Source: Phyllobacteriaceae bacterium
Lineage (GTDB): Bacteria > Pseudomonadota > Alphaproteobacteria > Rhizobiales > Devosiaceae
Length of the DNA: 9,324 nucleotides
Reading direction: 5' to 3'
NCBI GenBank assembly: GCA_012799265.1
Contig: JAAZLP010000007.1
Location: forward strand, 1-9,324
Of the stretch, positions 8,069 through 9,324 are shown piece after piece. Numbering within the stretch: the first letter of the stretch is position 1; every line of letters begins with the position of its first letter. The notes under the pieces were generated by a model. It was not told where the DNA came from and did no database searches. It worked only from the letters and a program-made list of their open reading frames with translations. A program made the translations under genes and the position numbers.

Positions 8069-9324
8069 GTGAATTTGGCCGTAAAAAAGGTCTTTGCCGG
8101 CGCCCGTTTACGCGCCCTCCGCGCCCAGCATCAGCTAACTCAAGCTCAGCTCGCCGCCCGGCTCGACATCTCCGCCTCCTATGTAAACCAGCTGGAATCC
8201 AACCAGCGCCCACTGACCGCCGCCGTCATGCTGGCCCTTGCCGATGGGTTCAACCTCGATCTCGCGAGCCTTGCGACCGACGCTTCGGACCGTCTCGTCA
8301 TGGATCTCCGCGAAGTGCTGGCGGATCCCGTCTTCGGCGACACCGGGCCGAACCTCCAGGAACTCAAGACCGTCGCCACCAACGCGCCCGACATGGCCCG
8401 CGCCGTGCTCGCGCTCTACGAAGCCTATCGAAAGACCAATGAGCGCCTCGCCGGCATGGATGCCGCCCTCTCGCGCGATCCCCAGCGTGGCGTCACCACG
8501 GCCTATGAAGAGGTGCGCGACTTCTTCCACTATGCCGACAACTATATCGACCCGCTCGACCATGCCGCCGAAGCCCTGGCTGCAGAGCTCGGCGAGTTCG
8601 GCCCCGATCGCCTCCGCCGCCTCATCGACTATTGCGCCGAGACCCACAATCTCAAGGTCGTCCTGAGCCCGCCCTCATCTGGCGACCGTCTCGTCGAACT
8701 CGACCGCGCCAATCGCCATCTCTGGATTAATGCCCATCTCGAACCCTCCGGCCAGTTCTTCAAGATCGCCACGGTTCTCTGCCGCCTCGAACAGCTGACG
8801 CTGGTCACCCAGCTCCTCGATGACGCCAATTTCAAGGCCTCCGAAGCCCGCGCCATTGCCAGCATGGGCCTTGCCAATTATTTCGCCGGCGCCTTGCAGA
8901 TGCCCTATGGCGCCTTTCTCAAGGCGGCCGATTTTTATCGCTATGACATCGAAGAGCTCGGCCGCATGTTCGGCGCCAGTCTCGAGCAGGTGGCCCATCG
9001 CCTCTCGACCATGCAGCGCCCGCGCGAACGCGGCGTGCCCTTCTTCTTCGCCCGGGTCGATGCCGCCGGCACCATCACCAAGCGCCATTCGGCCACCGCG
9101 CTGCAATTTGCCCGCTTCGGTGGCGCCTGTCCCTTGTGGAATGTGCATCGCGCCTTCGAAGCGCGCGGCGAGATCATCCGCCAGCTCGCCGAAACGCCGG
9201 ACGGCAATCGCTATCTCTGCCTTGCCTGGTCGAGCGAAAAGCGCATGGGCGGCTATCGCGGCGTCACCCGCCGTTATGCCTATGCGCTGGGCTGCGAAAT
9301 TTCTCACGCCGATCGCCTCGTCTA
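8069..9324 (+). CDS. pccR: Short-chain fatty acyl-CoA transcriptional regulator, XRE family, PccR/ScfR-like (3' end cut by window edge)
   Basis: A DNA-binding regulator that probably senses a short-chain acyl-CoA and controls the divergent pcc-mcm operon, as PccR does in Rhodobacter sphaeroides. 418 codons are visible without a stop; relatives run to about 460-480 residues, so the end is missing. In order: an XRE helix-turn-helix at about 12-67 (FAGARLRALR, LTQAQLAARLDISASYVNQLESNQRPLT); a helical middle region; an M78/ImmA-like fold region at about 215-310, where the place of the HEXXH metal site reads GQFFKIA (228-234), so peptidase activity is not expected; then the C-terminal DUF2083 region with GGACPLWNVHRAF (Cys354) and QLAETPDGNRYLCLA. 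An in-frame TAA at 8054-8056 bounds the start. GTG at 8069 is taken as the start. TTG at 8075 is the rival: it gives MAVKKVFAGARLR, like many relatives, and lies eight bases after GGGG (8063-8066). Operon control is inferred from position and family. Confidence 0.87.
   Translation, partial: MNLAVKKVFAGARLRALRAQHQLTQAQLAARLDISASYVNQLESNQRPLTAAVMLALADGFNLDLASLATDASDRLVMDLREVLADPVFGDTGPNLQELKTVATNAPDMARAVLALYEAYRKTNERLAGMDAALSRDPQRGVTTAYEEVRDFFHYADNYIDPLDHAAEALAAELGEFGPDRLRRLIDYCAETHNLKVVLSPPSSGDRLVELDRANRHLWINAHLEPSGQFFKIATVLCRLEQLTLVTQLLDDANFKASEARAIASMGLANYFAGALQMPYGAFLKAADFYRYDIEELGRMFGASLEQVAHRLSTMQRPRERGVPFFFARVDAAGTITKRHSATALQFARFGGACPLWNVHRAFEARGEIIRQLAETPDGNRYLCLAWSSEKRMGGYRGVTRRYAYALGCEISHADRLV

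Noticed and set aside
8135..9307. Minus-strand frames of 170 and 210 codons opposite the regulator
   Set aside because: The plus-strand frame runs through both with recognisable helix-turn-helix and DUF2083 motifs; the antisense products are Gly/Ala/Glu-rich shadows.

Overview
The window looks like chromosomal DNA from a GC-rich alphaproteobacterium. The gene set, the arrangement and the protein flavour (for example the RGVRATMYANRPW segment of the mutase) fit the Hyphomicrobiales. A Devosia-like genus is only a guess. I see no tRNA, rRNA, CRISPR array, insertion sequence or phage gene. Every gene has the same GC-rich codon style, so nothing suggests recent transfer.

The core is a methylmalonyl-CoA pathway for propionyl-CoA assimilation, all on the minus strand. 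In transcription order it runs pccB (7950-6418), pccA (6407-4425), methylmalonyl-CoA mutase (4315-2189) and methylmalonyl-CoA epimerase (2192-1779). PccA/PccB carboxylate propionyl-CoA to (S)-methylmalonyl-CoA with biotin. The epimerase converts the S to the R form, and the B12-dependent mutase turns that into succinyl-CoA for the TCA cycle. The joints are tight: the pccB stop codon sits inside the Shine-Dalgarno of pccA, and mutase and epimerase share an ATGA overlap. The exception is a 109-base gap before the mutase gene that holds two hairpins, one of them a C/G-rich palindrome that looks like a dispersed repeat.

Divergent from pccB, across 118 bases, is a plus-strand XRE-type regulator of the short-chain fatty acyl-CoA (ScfR / PccR / RamB) family (8069 to beyond the right edge). 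Its position and family make it the probable switch for the pcc-mcm operon. The shared region holds an AT-richer patch of nested inverted repeats (8023-8058), the best operator candidate.

Downstream of the epimerase, on the same strand, is a membrane diguanylate cyclase with CHASE, PAS and GGDEF domains (1665 to beyond the left edge). It keeps its GGDEF active site and RxxD inhibitory site. It is probably a separate signalling gene, though no strong terminator divides it from the operon.

Overall this is a recognisable metabolic locus rather than a new system. The points most worth a second look are the operator region, the repeat-bearing gap inside the operon and the regulator's start and ligand domain.
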